Positions 41,160-50,405 are shown, counted from the first letter of the stretch. The stretch is 64,000 bases of DNA from CALCKU01 sp964654665 (GCA_964654665.1 CAZZKV010000005.1:1-64000); one strand, 5' to 3'. Translations and numbers: made by a program. The notes: generated from the letters alone by a model not told the origin.

Positions 41160-43259
41160 ATGGCCAAAGCCGCCACCAAGACAGTGAAGAAAACGACCAA
41201 AAAAGCAACAAAAGATGCCACGCCCGCCAACGGCGATGATGCGGGGATTGTTGAAACACCGCCAATAAAAGCTGCAGCAGCGGATGGGTCGGGTGCCCGC
41301 ACGCTGCTAGACCTTAGTAGTACAGAGGTCAAACGTATGATTGCAGTGGCCAAGAAAAGCGGGTTATTGGCTACGTCCGAGTTGAATAAACACATTAGTC
41401 TTGAAAACATCACGCCCGATGAGATCGAAGTCACAATTGCGATGCTTTCTGATCTCGGCATTTCCGTCATTGATGATAAAGATGAAGAGGAAACGGGGCC
41501 AAAGACACTGGCTCGCGCTGAAACCACAACCGTTAAAGGCGGTAACTCCAAGGAAGAGTTGGACCGCACCGATGACCCCGTGCGGATGTACCTGCGCGAA
41601 ATGGGGACGGTTGAGCTGCTTTCCAGAGAGGGCGAGATTGCCATAGCCAAACGGATTGAGGCCGGCCGTGATACTATGATTAAAGGTTTGTGCGAGAGTG
41701 CCTTAACCTTTGAGGCGATTATGGTCTGGCGCGAAGAGTTGGAAGAAGGCCGTATTCTCCTGCGTGATATTATTGATCTGGACACAACCTATAACCGCTC
41801 TATCGGAAATATTCAGGAAGATCGGTCAGGAGCCGCTGTTCGCCGCGAGAAAATCGAGAAAGGCGAAATAGAGGCTACAGAAGAAGACCTTAAGCCGCGA
41901 GATGATGAGCGTAAGCTTAAGATCGTTCGCGATTATAAAGAGGGTGAAAAAACCCTTGATGATGATGATGAGGAAGAGGAAGACGAAAAAGTCAATCTTT
42001 CCATGGCGTCTATGGAAGCGGCTTTGCGCGAAGATGTTATGATAACACTGGATGCGATTTCCAAGGATTTCGCGCGGTTCCAAAAGTTACAACAAATGCT
42101 GATCCGGGCGCGCCTGTCAGGCAAAAAAATGCGTAAGCCGCAATTTGAAGAGTTTGAGACAACACAGACCCGAATTATTGAAGAAATTAAGTCGCTTCAG
42201 CTTAATAATGCCCGAATTGATGCGCTGATTGATCAGCTTTATGCAATTAACAAACGGTTTATCTCGCTTGAGGGGCGGCTCATGCGCCTCGCTGATGGTA
42301 ATGGGGTTCCGCGTCATGAATTTCTTGAATCCTATCTGGGTTCAGAGCTTAATCCGACATGGTTGGAAGATATGGCTGGATCATCTGAAGCTTGGGATCG
42401 GTTTATCAAACGCGAATCACGCTCGATCGAAAAAATTCGCGACGAAATTGGCGGATTGGCCCAGGAGACCGGCGTTCCAGTCGATGAGTTTCGCCGTATT
42501 GTGCAAACGGTGCAAAAGGGCGAACGCGAAGCGCGGCAAGCGAAAAAGGAAATGGTCGAAGCCAACCTACGCCTTGTTATTTCTATAGCCAAAAAATACA
42601 CCAACCGTGGGTTACAGTTTTTGGATCTTATTCAAGAGGGAAATATTGGCTTGATGAAAGCGGTGGATAAATTTGAATACCGCCGCGGGTATAAATTTTC
42701 TACCTATGCGACTTGGTGGATACGTCAGGCTATTACCCGCTCCATTGCCGATCAGGCTCGAACAATCCGTATTCCAGTGCATATGATCGAAACGATTAAT
42801 AAAATTGTGCGTACTAGCCGTCAAATATTGCATGAAATTGGCCGCGAGCCCACACCAGAGGAATTAGCAAGTAAATTATCAATGCCTTTGGAAAAAGTGC
42901 GTAAAGTGATGAAAATCGCTAAAGAGCCAATATCTCTGGAAACGCCGATTGGCGATGAAGAAGATAGCCAATTAGGTGATTTTATCGAGGATAGTAATGC
43001 TATTTTACCAATTGATAGTGCTATCCAGTCGAATTTGCGCGAGACAACAACGCGGGTTTTGGCCTCATTAACGCCGCGTGAAGAACGTGTACTGCGGATG
43101 CGGTTTGGTATTGGTATGAATACCGATCACACTCTTGAAGAGGTAGGGCAACAATTTAGTGTGACGCGCGAGCGAATTCGCCAGATCGAGGCTAAAGCGC
43201 TGCGTAAACTTAAACACCCATCGCGCTCGCGAAAATTACGTAGTTTTCTGGATCAGTAA
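41160..43259 (+). CDS. rpoD: RNA polymerase sigma-70 factor RpoD
   Basis: A 699-residue primary sigma factor. After a Lys/Ala-rich start and region 1.1 come region 1.2 (DPVRMYLREMGTVELLSREG), a long non-conserved insert with an acidic stretch, region 2 (LQFLDLIQEGNIGLMKAVDK and FSTYATWWIRQAITRSIADQ), region 3 and region 4.2 (TLEEVGQQFSVTRERIRQIE). It directs housekeeping transcription. It follows dnaG by 96 bases. Confidence 0.97.
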   Translation: MAKAATKTVKKTTKKATKDATPANGDDAGIVETPPIKAAAADGSGARTLLDLSSTEVKRMIAVAKKSGLLATSELNKHISLENITPDEIEVTIAMLSDLGISVIDDKDEEETGPKTLARAETTTVKGGNSKEELDRTDDPVRMYLREMGTVELLSREGEIAIAKRIEAGRDTMIKGLCESALTFEAIMVWREELEEGRILLRDIIDLDTTYNRSIGNIQEDRSGAAVRREKIEKGEIEATEEDLKPRDDERKLKIVRDYKEGEKTLDDDDEEEEDEKVNLSMASMEAALREDVMITLDAISKDFARFQKLQQMLIRARLSGKKMRKPQFEEFETTQTRIIEEIKSLQLNNARIDALIDQLYAINKRFISLEGRLMRLADGNGVPRHEFLESYLGSELNPTWLEDMAGSSEAWDRFIKRESRSIEKIRDEIGGLAQETGVPVDEFRRIVQTVQKGEREARQAKKEMVEANLRLVISIAKKYTNRGLQFLDLIQEGNIGLMKAVDKFEYRRGYKFSTYATWWIRQAITRSIADQARTIRIPVHMIETINKIVRTSRQILHEIGREPTPEELASKLSMPLEKVRKVMKIAKEPISLETPIGDEEDSQLGDFIEDSNAILPIDSAIQSNLRETTTRVLASLTPREERVLRMRFGIGMNTDHTLEEVGQQFSVTRERIRQIEAKALRKLKHPSRSRKLRSFLDQ

Positions 43260-43287
43260 TCGGATTTTTATTTTAGCAATTATCGGT

Positions 43288-43388
43288 AAGTGGAAGGCCG
43301 ACCTTGACCCGAAGAAAACTCGTTGCGGCTGCTACGTTCCCGTCCTGACCGGGTTGGCGAGGACCTCGTCCAAAGCGACCTTCCGAGA
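43288..43388 (-). ncRNA. ffs: Signal recognition particle RNA (4.5S)
   Basis: On the minus strand this region contains GGTCAGGACGGGAACGTAG followed by CAGCC, the conserved helix-8 hairpin of bacterial SRP RNA, with an ACG-GGAA-CGT tetraloop and the symmetric AGG/AGCAG internal loop that binds Ffh. The ends close by pairing GGAAGG (43384-43379) with CCTTCC (43297-43292). The size of about 100 nt fits the bacterial short form. It guides nascent membrane proteins to SecYEG via Ffh and FtsY. End points are approximate; no T-rich terminator is visible. Confidence 0.88.
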
Positions 43389-43391
43389 CGA

Positions 43392-43420
43392 CTTATGCCG
43401 ATTTTTAAACTCGATAGCAA
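43392..43420 (-). promoter_or_regulatory. Probable promoter of the SRP RNA gene
   Basis: On the minus strand, TTGCTA (-35, bases 43420-43415) and CATAAG (-10, 43397-43392) are exactly 17 bp apart. Transcription would begin near 43386, matching the predicted 5' end of the SRP RNA. An inverted repeat CAAGAGC/GCTCTTG (43419-43438) overlaps the -35 end. Confidence 0.6.
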
Positions 43421-43483
43421 GAGCTGTGATGCTCTTGTCTGTTGCAAAAGGTGGATGGGTGGTGAAATTCAAAGGTTTTAAAA

Positions 43484-43510
43484 ACTCTGGCTGCAAAAGC
43501 TAGCCAGAGT
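43484..43510 (-). terminator. Terminator-like stem-loop before nudC, minus orientation
   Basis: ACTCTGGCT (43484-43492) pairs perfectly with AGCCAGAGT (43502-43510). On the minus strand the stem is followed by TTTT (GAGTTTTTAAAA), the layout of an intrinsic terminator. The only minus-strand gene that could feed it is the YHS gene 0.9 kb away across nudC, so it may stop antisense transcripts from entering the SRP RNA gene. Confidence 0.45.
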
Positions 43511-43534
43511 GTAAAATACTGGTTAACAGGGCTG

Positions 43535-44449
43535 ATGACCGATATATTACCGATGCCTTTTACAGGCGCTGTTCTTGATGCTTGCGAGCACAGCCGCTCA
43601 GCTGATGATTTGAAAGCCTTTATGGATGATCCGCGGGCGCGGGCTATTGTTTTACATGAGGGTAAGCCATTGCTGACAGAGGCGTTTGCACTGGATTATA
43701 TTGAGCCCTCTAAATTAATCGGTATGAACCTTTACGATCCTGGTCCCTTGTTCTTGGGGACTGCGGACGGGGCGCCCATTTTTGCGTTTTCTATTCAAAA
43801 CCCGGATATGATTGCCGAGATGGAACGCTTTGGGCCGATGCGGGCTGTTAGCGGATATATGCCGCCGCAGGATTTGGCGATTGCAGGGATGGCTCGATCC
43901 TATTTGGATTGGCATTTCAACCATACTTTTTGCGCGAAATGTGGTGGTGGCAGCGCGCCGGTGACTGGCGGATTAAAACGGGTCTGTCCCTCTTGTTCGA
44001 CGGAACATTTCCCGCGAGTTAACCCGGTGGCGATTATGTTGGTGGTTGATAAAAATGCTCAAGGTGAAGAGAGTGTATTATTGGGCCGCGGTCCGGGTTG
44101 GCCGGATGGATTTTATTCAGCATTGGCCGGATTTGTTTCGCCGGGCGAAAGTCTGGAAGAGTGTTGCATTCGCGAAGTGCGCGAAGAAGCGGGTATTTCA
44201 GTCACAGACCCGCAGTATGTTTTTAGCCAGCCTTGGCCGTTTCCTAGCCAGCTTATGATGGGATTAATATGCCGGGCGCAAAGTCGCGAGATTAAAATCG
44301 ATAAACAAGAGCTGGAAGATGCGCGTTGGTTTACGCGCAGCGAGGTTGAAGCCGTTTTTGCCAAAACAGGGAACGCCTTTATGCGTCCGCCGCGGTTTAC
44401 AATCGCTCATCAACTTTTGAAATATTGGCTCAAGACCGGGAAGGCTTAA
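43535..44449 (+). CDS. nudC: NAD+ diphosphatase / NADH pyrophosphatase
   Basis: A 304-residue NudC. It has a zinc ribbon (CAKCG ... CPSC), the Nudix box GFVSPGESLEECCIREVREE and the NADH-specific SQPWPFPSQLMMG motif. It hydrolyses NAD(H) to NMN(H) and AMP and can remove NAD caps from RNA. The N-terminal domain is weakly conserved. Its end overlaps the convergent YHS gene by four bases. Confidence 0.95.
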   Translation: MTDILPMPFTGAVLDACEHSRSADDLKAFMDDPRARAIVLHEGKPLLTEAFALDYIEPSKLIGMNLYDPGPLFLGTADGAPIFAFSIQNPDMIAEMERFGPMRAVSGYMPPQDLAIAGMARSYLDWHFNHTFCAKCGGGSAPVTGGLKRVCPSCSTEHFPRVNPVAIMLVVDKNAQGEESVLLGRGPGWPDGFYSALAGFVSPGESLEECCIREVREEAGISVTDPQYVFSQPWPFPSQLMMGLICRAQSREIKIDKQELEDARWFTRSEVEAVFAKTGNAFMRPPRFTIAHQLLKYWLKTGKA

Positions 44450-44895
44450 TCTTTTAGAATTTCAGGCCAATTGGCATCACCTTTTTCAATAAAACCTGAA
44501 CGATCTTTATCCCATTGTTTTTTAATAATTTTGTTGAAGTTTAGATATAACTTTCCGTCTTCGACATGCCAATGTTTGGGCGAGCCTTTGGCCAATTTGT
44601 TTTTAGCTAAAGCCCAAGAACAATAGCCTCCATATTGCGGGAGATAGGTTTCAGGAGTCGTTTTGAAAAGGTCAAGATTGGCTTGGGTTGAAAATCGCCA
44701 GTCAACATTTTTAAAATGATAGACAATTTCTTTATCGCCCTTAACCGGCTTTCCTGTATAAAAACTCACAACATCATAACCTCCGACAGCGGTATTACTA
44801 CGCCAACTTGTATAAATTTCGGCACTATCGGCAAAAGCTGCGGGTGAAGCCAGCATGGACACGAGAGCAAAAAGACTAAAGATAAATGTTTTCAT
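44446..44895 (-). CDS. Secreted YHS-domain protein
   Basis: A 149-residue protein with a signal peptide ending at AFA/DS (about residue 22) and a YHS-type domain: NTAVGGYDVVSFYTGKPVKG, YHFKNVDWRFSTQANLDLF and LPQYGGYCSWALAKN. YHS domains occur in metal-transport and periplasmic proteins and may bind metal through the Cys and nearby residues; function is not established. It converges with nudC, overlapping by four bases. Confidence 0.85.
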   Translation of the reverse strand: MKTFIFSLFALVSMLASPAAFADSAEIYTSWRSNTAVGGYDVVSFYTGKPVKGDKEIVYHFKNVDWRFSTQANLDLFKTTPETYLPQYGGYCSWALAKNKLAKGSPKHWHVEDGKLYLNFNKIIKKQWDKDRSGFIEKGDANWPEILKD

Positions 44896-44927
44896 AAGGT
44901 CCTCTATAACGTTTTTTTTTCAAAAAA

Positions 44928-45788
44928 CTAGTCACGCGTCGGTGATGGTGGTTTGATATTACGATTTTTATGGGCGGGATATGTGCCAAGCAATGTAACC
45001 TTTTCGCAGAAAAAAGTCAGTTCATCCAATGCATGCCGCATGGATATATTATCGGGATGACCTTCGACATCGGCATAGAACTGGGCTGCAGAGAATGAGC
45101 CTCCAACCATATAACTCTCAAGTTTGGTTATATTAATGCTATTGGTCGCAAAACCGCCAAGTGCCTTATAGAGGGCGGAGGGGACACTTTTTACTTTGAA
45201 AACAAGGCTGGTGACAACGGGGCCTGTATGAGCTGAAATATCCAAAGGTTTAGGGGCTAAAATAATGAAGCGCGTTGTATTATGGGCGGCATCTTCAATG
45301 TTGCCCGCCGCGACTTTGAGGCCGTATATTTCGCCAGCAAGTGTGGAAGCTATAGCTGCGACGGATGTGTCGGTCTGTTCTGATACGGCGCGTGCCGCCC
45401 CGGCAGTGTCAACATCAACGACAGGTACAATTCCCATATCTGCCAGCCGTTTGCGCACTTGACCGAGCGCCATAGGATGAGAGCGCGCTGTTTTAATTTC
45501 GGATAATTTTGCGCCGGGTAGGGTCAGTAATTGGTGATGAACTGGCAGATATTCCTCGCCTATGATATAAAGCCCGCCTTCGGGTAAGAGGTGATAAATA
45601 TCGGATACGCGTCCTGCCACCGTATTTTCCACTGGAATCATAGCAATCTGGGCCTCGCCTGATTTGACTGCGGCAAAGGCGGCAGCGAAAGATGGGCAGG
45701 GGCGCGGTGTGTAATCGGGATAATGGGCGGCGCAAGCCAGATTTGAATAGGCACCGGGTTCGCCTTGATAAACAATGACTTTAGACAT
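44928..45788 (-). CDS. pheA: Prephenate dehydratase
   Basis: A 286-residue monofunctional dehydratase that makes phenylpyruvate. The catalytic domain has KVIVYQGEPGAYSNLACAAH and the NTTRFIIL motif with the catalytic Thr, followed by an ACT domain (LVFKVKSVPSALYKALGGFA). The usual ESRP of the Phe-binding ACT site reads KLESYMVGG, a form I associate with alphaproteobacteria. I prefer ATG 45788 over 45794 because AAGAG then has good spacing. It overlaps the kdsB stop, so the two are coupled. Confidence 0.93.
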   Translation of the reverse strand: MSKVIVYQGEPGAYSNLACAAHYPDYTPRPCPSFAAAFAAVKSGEAQIAMIPVENTVAGRVSDIYHLLPEGGLYIIGEEYLPVHHQLLTLPGAKLSEIKTARSHPMALGQVRKRLADMGIVPVVDVDTAGAARAVSEQTDTSVAAIASTLAGEIYGLKVAAGNIEDAAHNTTRFIILAPKPLDISAHTGPVVTSLVFKVKSVPSALYKALGGFATNSINITKLESYMVGGSFSAAQFYADVEGHPDNISMRHALDELTFFCEKVTLLGTYPAHKNRNIKPPSPTRD

Positions 45789-46500
45789 TTTCATCTCTTA
45801 ACATAATCCGTATTCGCTCCAAATCCTCTGGCGTATCTACGCCGTGCGGCGCGGTAGAGGCAATGGTAACTTGGATAGACATACCGGCTTCAAGTGCGCG
45901 AAGTTGTTCCAGCCGTTCTCGGGTTTCCAGCGGTGAGGGCGGAAGATTGCAAAACCGGTTCAACGCGGCGCGGCGATAAGCATATATCCCAAGGTGGTGA
46001 TAAACACCGCCTGCATGGTAAGGAACAGCCGCGCGAGAGAAATATAGAGCATGGCCGTCTTGAGCTATAACGGCTTTGACGACATTCGGATCAGCGATTT
46101 CGTGTGGATCATGTGTTAAAACGGCAGCGGTAGCCATATCGGCATCTCCTAGGGCTGCGCAAATCTGGCTTAGCAGCGCCGGGTCACAGCTGGGCATATC
46201 ACCTTGTAGGTTGATAACAACGTCATGGAGCCCATTTGGGTCAATTACGTCCGCAGCCGCCCGCACGCGGTCAGTGCCAGAGGGTAGGTCAGGATCAGTC
46301 ATTACCGTCTTCCCGCCAGCAGCCTGAACCCTATCCGCGATAACCGTTTCGGCGCAGGCGACATAGACAGGGCCAAGGTCAGCCATTTGCGCGCGGCGCA
46401 ATACATGCACAATCATTGGACAGCCATTAATATCGGCGAGCGGTTTGCCGGGCAGGCGCTCCGAGGCCATACGGGCCGGTATGATAATAATCGGTTTCAC
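45781..46500 (-). CDS. kdsB: 3-deoxy-manno-octulosonate cytidylyltransferase
   Basis: A 239-residue KdsB starting at GTG 46500 (KPIIIIPARMASERLPGKPL). LQGDMPSCDPALLSQI carries the conserved Gly-Asp of the nucleotidyltransferase, and YHHLGIYAYRRAALNRF the sugar site. It activates KDO as CMP-KDO for LPS inner core synthesis. A longer start at 46626 would add unconserved residues. It is co-transcribed with pheA and divergent from the cytochrome c gene by 126 bases. Confidence 0.94.
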   Translation of the reverse strand: MKPIIIIPARMASERLPGKPLADINGCPMIVHVLRRAQMADLGPVYVACAETVIADRVQAAGGKTVMTDPDLPSGTDRVRAAADVIDPNGLHDVVINLQGDMPSCDPALLSQICAALGDADMATAAVLTHDPHEIADPNVVKAVIAQDGHALYFSRAAVPYHAGGVYHHLGIYAYRRAALNRFCNLPPSPLETRERLEQLRALEAGMSIQVTIASTAPHGVDTPEDLERIRIMLRDENV

Positions 46501-46626
46501 ACTGCCTATTGGCCTTTGCGACCCTTCGCCGCAAGAGATTTTAAGTTTCCATTGGGCAGAATATCTTATAGAGAGGGCCGACTCCGCTCTGATAAGGGCA
46601 GAACTGATGCTATATAGGGACCGCAC

Positions 46627-47289
46627 ATGGACGATCTTGGTTTTAACAAAATTGCTGCTGCTCTTTTGGCGACGGCGTTAGGCTATATTGGCCTTAAGGA
46701 AATTTCTCACCTAGCGTTTCATACTAACGCACCCGAAGTTCCGGCTTATGCCCTAGCCTTGCCTGAAGTTAGTAATAATGCGGAAGTGGCCGAAGTCGTG
46801 CCTTTTCCTAGCCCGGAATGGATAGCGTCACTCGACTCGGTTAAAGGCGCGAAAGTTTTTAAAAAATGTACTTCTTGTCATAGTGTTGAAAACAACGGAA
46901 AAAATGGAACGGGGCCTAACCTGTATGGTGTTGTCGGTAAGGCTGCGGCTCAGACAGCCGGGTTTAAATATTCCAGTGCCATGAAAGGGGCTGGTATTAC
47001 ATGGGATTATGAGACGCTGGACGGATTTTTGGCAGCTCCCAAAAAATATCTATCTGGAACGGCTATGGCCTATGTGGGTTTGAAAAAGGAAAAAGACCGT
47101 GCCGCCGTCATTGAATATTTACGTCAGGCATCTGATACTCCTCTGGCACAGCCCGTTGCAGCCGTGAAGCCAGCTATGGAGGCTGAGGCTGCTCCAATGG
47201 ACGAAAATATGATGGAAGATAAAACACCGGAAGCTATGGAAGAGGCTCCGATGCAAAAAGATGAAAGCCCGGCAGAGGGTGAGCATTAA
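46627..47289 (+). CDS. Membrane-anchored cytochrome c
   Basis: A 220-residue protein. It has an N-terminal membrane helix (FNKIAAALLATALGYIGLKE), a class I cytochrome c domain with haem motif KKCTSCHS, the GTGPNLYGVVGK segment and Met ligand in GTAMAYVGLKKE, then an acidic Met/Glu/Pro-rich tail of 50 residues. It likely shuttles electrons from the bc1 complex to oxidase, like CycM. The arrangement cytochrome c-kdsB-pheA is common in alphaproteobacteria. Confidence 0.92.
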   Translation: MDDLGFNKIAAALLATALGYIGLKEISHLAFHTNAPEVPAYALALPEVSNNAEVAEVVPFPSPEWIASLDSVKGAKVFKKCTSCHSVENNGKNGTGPNLYGVVGKAAAQTAGFKYSSAMKGAGITWDYETLDGFLAAPKKYLSGTAMAYVGLKKEKDRAAVIEYLRQASDTPLAQPVAAVKPAMEAEAAPMDENMMEDKTPEAMEEAPMQKDESPAEGEH

Positions 47290-47311
47290 CCTATATAAAA
47301 TCATGAATTGA

Positions 47312-47339
47312 AAGCCGCTCTGAGAGGGCGGTTTTTTTG
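47312..47339 (+). terminator. Intrinsic terminator after the cytochrome c gene
   Basis: A GC-rich stem (CCGCTCT with AGGGCGG, a few mismatches, at 47315-47331) is followed by seven T. It lies 22 bases after the stop, and the convergent cmk gene begins its stop codon at 47348, so it may act on both transcripts. Confidence 0.65.
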
Positions 47340-47347
47340 TAAGGATT

Positions 47348-47992
47348 TTAAGCTTCGAGGGCTTTAACGGCTTCAACAATAGATATTGCACGGGCCAGAA
47401 CATCTGCGATAGACAAGCCCGTTGTATCAATCAGATGTGCATCATCAGCGGGTTTAAGCGGGGCTATTATGCGCCCGCTATCACGAGCATCGCGCTCTTT
47501 TAGCTGCATCAATACGGCATCAAAGCTTATAGTTTCGCCATAACCTGTTAATTCGGCGTGTCGGCGGCGGGCTCGCGTCTCTTGGCTGGCATCAATATAA
47601 AGCTTCACATCAGCTTCCGGGTAAATCACAGTGCCAATATCGCGGCCATCGAGAACGGCGCCATTACTGTCGTCTGCGCTGGCGAAATTGCGTTGGACAT
47701 CGAAAAGCGCTGCCCGTACATCGGGATGAATAGCCACCTTTGAAGCCGCAGCTCCGACAGGCCCGCTTTTTAATATGGGATTGTCCAACAAGGCCATATC
47801 CAGCGTGCGGGCGACATTAGCGGCGTCCTGCGCATTGTCCATATCACCGCCATTTTTCATCAGTTGATGGGCCACCGCGCGGTAGAGCTTGCCTGTATCC
47901 AGATACTTTAGCGCGTAATGTGCAGCGAGCCGTTTCCCCAGCGTGCCCTTACCGCTGGCAAAAGTTCCATCTATTGCAATAACCATAGGCAT
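47348..47992 (-). CDS. cmk: (d)CMP kinase
   Basis: A 214-residue cytidylate kinase with P-loop DGTFASGKGTLGKRL, the YLDTGKLYRAVAHQL nucleotide-binding segment and VLDGRDIGTVIYPEADVKLY. It phosphorylates CMP and dCMP. It is followed upstream on the same strand by ybaB after 19 bases. In many bacteria rpsA lies directly after cmk; here rpsA is 3 kb away on the other strand. Confidence 0.95.
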   Translation of the reverse strand: MPMVIAIDGTFASGKGTLGKRLAAHYALKYLDTGKLYRAVAHQLMKNGGDMDNAQDAANVARTLDMALLDNPILKSGPVGAAASKVAIHPDVRAALFDVQRNFASADDSNGAVLDGRDIGTVIYPEADVKLYIDASQETRARRRHAELTGYGETISFDAVLMQLKERDARDSGRIIAPLKPADDAHLIDTTGLSIADVLARAISIVEAVKALEA

Positions 47993-48011
47993 GAGCTGGT
48001 TATATCATGAA

Positions 48012-48344
48012 TTAAAATGGTAGGTTCATACCGGGTGGTAGCGGGATATCACCGATGGCCGATTTCATGGTTTCAGCTTGGGCTTGATCAAGTTTGACCT
48101 TGGCATCCTGATAGGCGGCAATAATCAAATCTTCGGCCATTTCAATATCATCAGCATCGCCAGAGCCAAATAGGCTAGGGTCGATTTTAAGGGAAGCCAT
48201 ATTCCCTCCGCCCATAAGACCTATACTCACAAGTCCACCGCCCGACCGGCCTTCGACTTTAATATCGGCAACCTTGGCTTGGGCGGCTTCCATCTTTTGT
48301 TGCATGTCTTTGGCCTGTTTCATCAGGCCCATTAAATCTTTCAT
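48012..48344 (-). CDS. ybaB: YbaB/EbfC nucleoid-associated protein
   Basis: A 110-residue YbaB: KDLMGLMKQAKDMQQKMEAA at the N-terminus and the SGGGLVSIGLMGGGNMASLK core. It forms a dimer that binds DNA. It lies 13 bases after dnaX, the classic dnaX-ybaB pair; recR, which often follows, is absent here and cmk takes its place. The start ATG 48344 gives the canonical N-terminus. Confidence 0.93.
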   Translation of the reverse strand: MKDLMGLMKQAKDMQQKMEAAQAKVADIKVEGRSGGGLVSIGLMGGGNMASLKIDPSLFGSGDADDIEMAEDLIIAAYQDAKVKLDQAQAETMKSAIGDIPLPPGMNLPF

Positions 48345-48357
48345 AACAGAGGCTCTT

Positions 48358-50112
48358 TCATGACGTGTCATCATCATCTTTGGGCTGGGTAAAATCAGCG
48401 GCAATAATGTTTCCTGTTTCCAAGGTGGGGGCGATTGTTTTTATGTCAAGCAATTGCGCTGATTTCAGCAGGGGGTGATTAAAGATAGGGTTGGCATTGT
48501 CTGCGGCTTCCTGTTCTGATTTTTTGCGTTTTTCACGCTCATTGACCGTTTCCCCGCCGCCAGCCGTTTCGGGCGAAATTACCCACAGTTCATTTGTGAT
48601 ATCTTTAATCGCTGATACAATGCGGCCTGTCAGACTGACGGGCGCGCCATCTGCGGGTTGAAAGGTAATCGCGCCGCGCCGAAAGCGGATAGGGCGAACA
48701 AACCGGCGAATATCCGACGCTAAGCTGACATCCTTAATGACGGCGATCAGGTCGTCGAGATTTTCAAGAGCCGGCGCCGGCTGGCTTACCGGGGTGGCCG
48801 TCGGTATAGCTTGGGTTTGAACCGGGTTTTGGGCACGGGGCGAGGTGGTCATTGAGGCCAAGGTTTTGCCTGAGCTTGGTGCGCTAGCCGAAGGCTCAGC
48901 ACTAGCCGGAGCGGAGACACGGTTAGCGTCACCGCTTAACCCGTGTTTTTGTAATTGGGCTATCAATTGCGCGGCAAGTTCGGGCGGCGGCATTTGGCCT
49001 GCCGCACAAATGGCGAGCAATGCCATCTCGGCTGCCGCCAATGGTACAGGAGCAATGCGAACATCGCCATAGGATTTTAGCAGCATTTGCCATGCGCGGG
49101 TTAACTGGCCCAAAGTCAATTCTGTGGCCAGCGTATGGATACGGTCTATTTGGTCGGGGGCTGCATCAAATTCAGCCGCTTCGCCAATCGTTTTTGCTCG
49201 GCTGATTTCATGACAAATATCCAGTAAATCCCGCATAACGACTTCGGGCGCTGCTCCGTCGTCATATTGTGCCCGCATTTCCGAAAGAGCAGCGGGCGTA
49301 TCGCCTTTGATGGCATGTTCAAAAAGATCCAGTACACGGACACGGTCGGCAAGACCTAGCATAATACGTATTTGCTCTAATGTTACTTCCCCGCCAAGGT
49401 CAGCCTGAACAATAGCCTGATCGAGCAAAGACAGGCTATCACGTACCGAACCCTCGGCGGCACGGGCAATCAGCCCAAGTCCGTCATTGGAGACTCGGAC
49501 ATTTTCAGCACTACAAATATGGGTCAGATGCTTCACTAATGCAGGTACAGCAACACGGCGTAGATCAAAGCGCTGACAGCGAGAGAGAACCGTGATCGGC
49601 ACTTTGCGAATTTCGGTTGTGGCAAAGATAAATTTGGCATGGTCTGGCGGCTCTTCCAGCGTTTTGAGCAAGGCATTAAACGCGCCTGTGCTGAGCATAT
49701 GAACTTCATCTATGATATAAACCTTATAGCGAGCTTCAACCGGAGCATAGCGCACCCCGTCGAGCATTTCGCGCATATTATCGACGCCGGTTCGCGAAGC
49801 TGCGTCCATTTCCATTACATCCATATGGGCCGAGGTCATGATACGCTCGCAATGTATGCCGGGCGTGCCCAGATCCGTACTGGGACCTTGAAGGCTCTCG
49901 CTTTCATAGTTCAGGGCCTTGGCCAGTAGCCGCGCTGTGGTTGTCTTGCCAATGCCGCGTACCCCTGTCAGCATAAAGGCATGGGCCACACGACCCGCTT
50001 TAAACGCATTGGTCAGCGTTGTGACCATCGCATCTTGGCCGATCATGTCCTCAAAGCTGCGCGGACGATATTTACGCGCAAGGACTTGGTAATGCTGTGG
50101 AGACTCGCTCAT
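48358..50112 (-). CDS. dnaX: DNA polymerase III subunits gamma/tau
   Basis: A 584-residue clamp loader ATPase. It starts QHYQVLARKYRPRSFEDMIG, has P-loop GVRGIGKTT (residues 50-58), Walker B YIIDEVHMLS and sensor 1 FATTEIRKVPIT. The usual four zinc cysteines are reduced to Cys88 in the TPGIHCERI segment. A long Pro/Ala/Ser-rich linker precedes the C-terminal domain. In Caulobacter the short gamma form is made by ClpXP cleavage rather than frameshift; I did not identify a frameshift signal. Confidence 0.96.
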   Translation of the reverse strand: MSESPQHYQVLARKYRPRSFEDMIGQDAMVTTLTNAFKAGRVAHAFMLTGVRGIGKTTTARLLAKALNYESESLQGPSTDLGTPGIHCERIMTSAHMDVMEMDAASRTGVDNMREMLDGVRYAPVEARYKVYIIDEVHMLSTGAFNALLKTLEEPPDHAKFIFATTEIRKVPITVLSRCQRFDLRRVAVPALVKHLTHICSAENVRVSNDGLGLIARAAEGSVRDSLSLLDQAIVQADLGGEVTLEQIRIMLGLADRVRVLDLFEHAIKGDTPAALSEMRAQYDDGAAPEVVMRDLLDICHEISRAKTIGEAAEFDAAPDQIDRIHTLATELTLGQLTRAWQMLLKSYGDVRIAPVPLAAAEMALLAICAAGQMPPPELAAQLIAQLQKHGLSGDANRVSAPASAEPSASAPSSGKTLASMTTSPRAQNPVQTQAIPTATPVSQPAPALENLDDLIAVIKDVSLASDIRRFVRPIRFRRGAITFQPADGAPVSLTGRIVSAIKDITNELWVISPETAGGGETVNEREKRKKSEQEAADNANPIFNHPLLKSAQLLDIKTIAPTLETGNIIAADFTQPKDDDDTS

Positions 50113-50405
50113 TTAGCTACTGTAAGGCAAAACGGTGCATTTATAAAGCGGTGTCTGTCCCCGTTAGTCATGATTTATGGGGCCTGTTTTGCGGAACATT
50201 GGCACGTCCACAGATACCATTTTTAACAGCTGATCATTTGTAAACACTGACTGGTGCGAAAAGCAGATGGGTGATGAACGTTCGATCGCGGATTTTCTAT
50301 GATCATAAGCGAAATGATACCGCTCTCTAAGCCCCAAATTGCTTTCTATCGTTTGGTTGAGGCATCATCAATATGGCCCTTGCATATAGTTAGTTTTAAC
50401 ATTGA

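Noticed and set aside
41940..42000. Run of GATGATGATGAGGAAGAGGAAGAC in rpoD as a microsatellite
   Set aside because: It encodes the acidic stretch of the sigma-70 non-conserved region, a normal feature.
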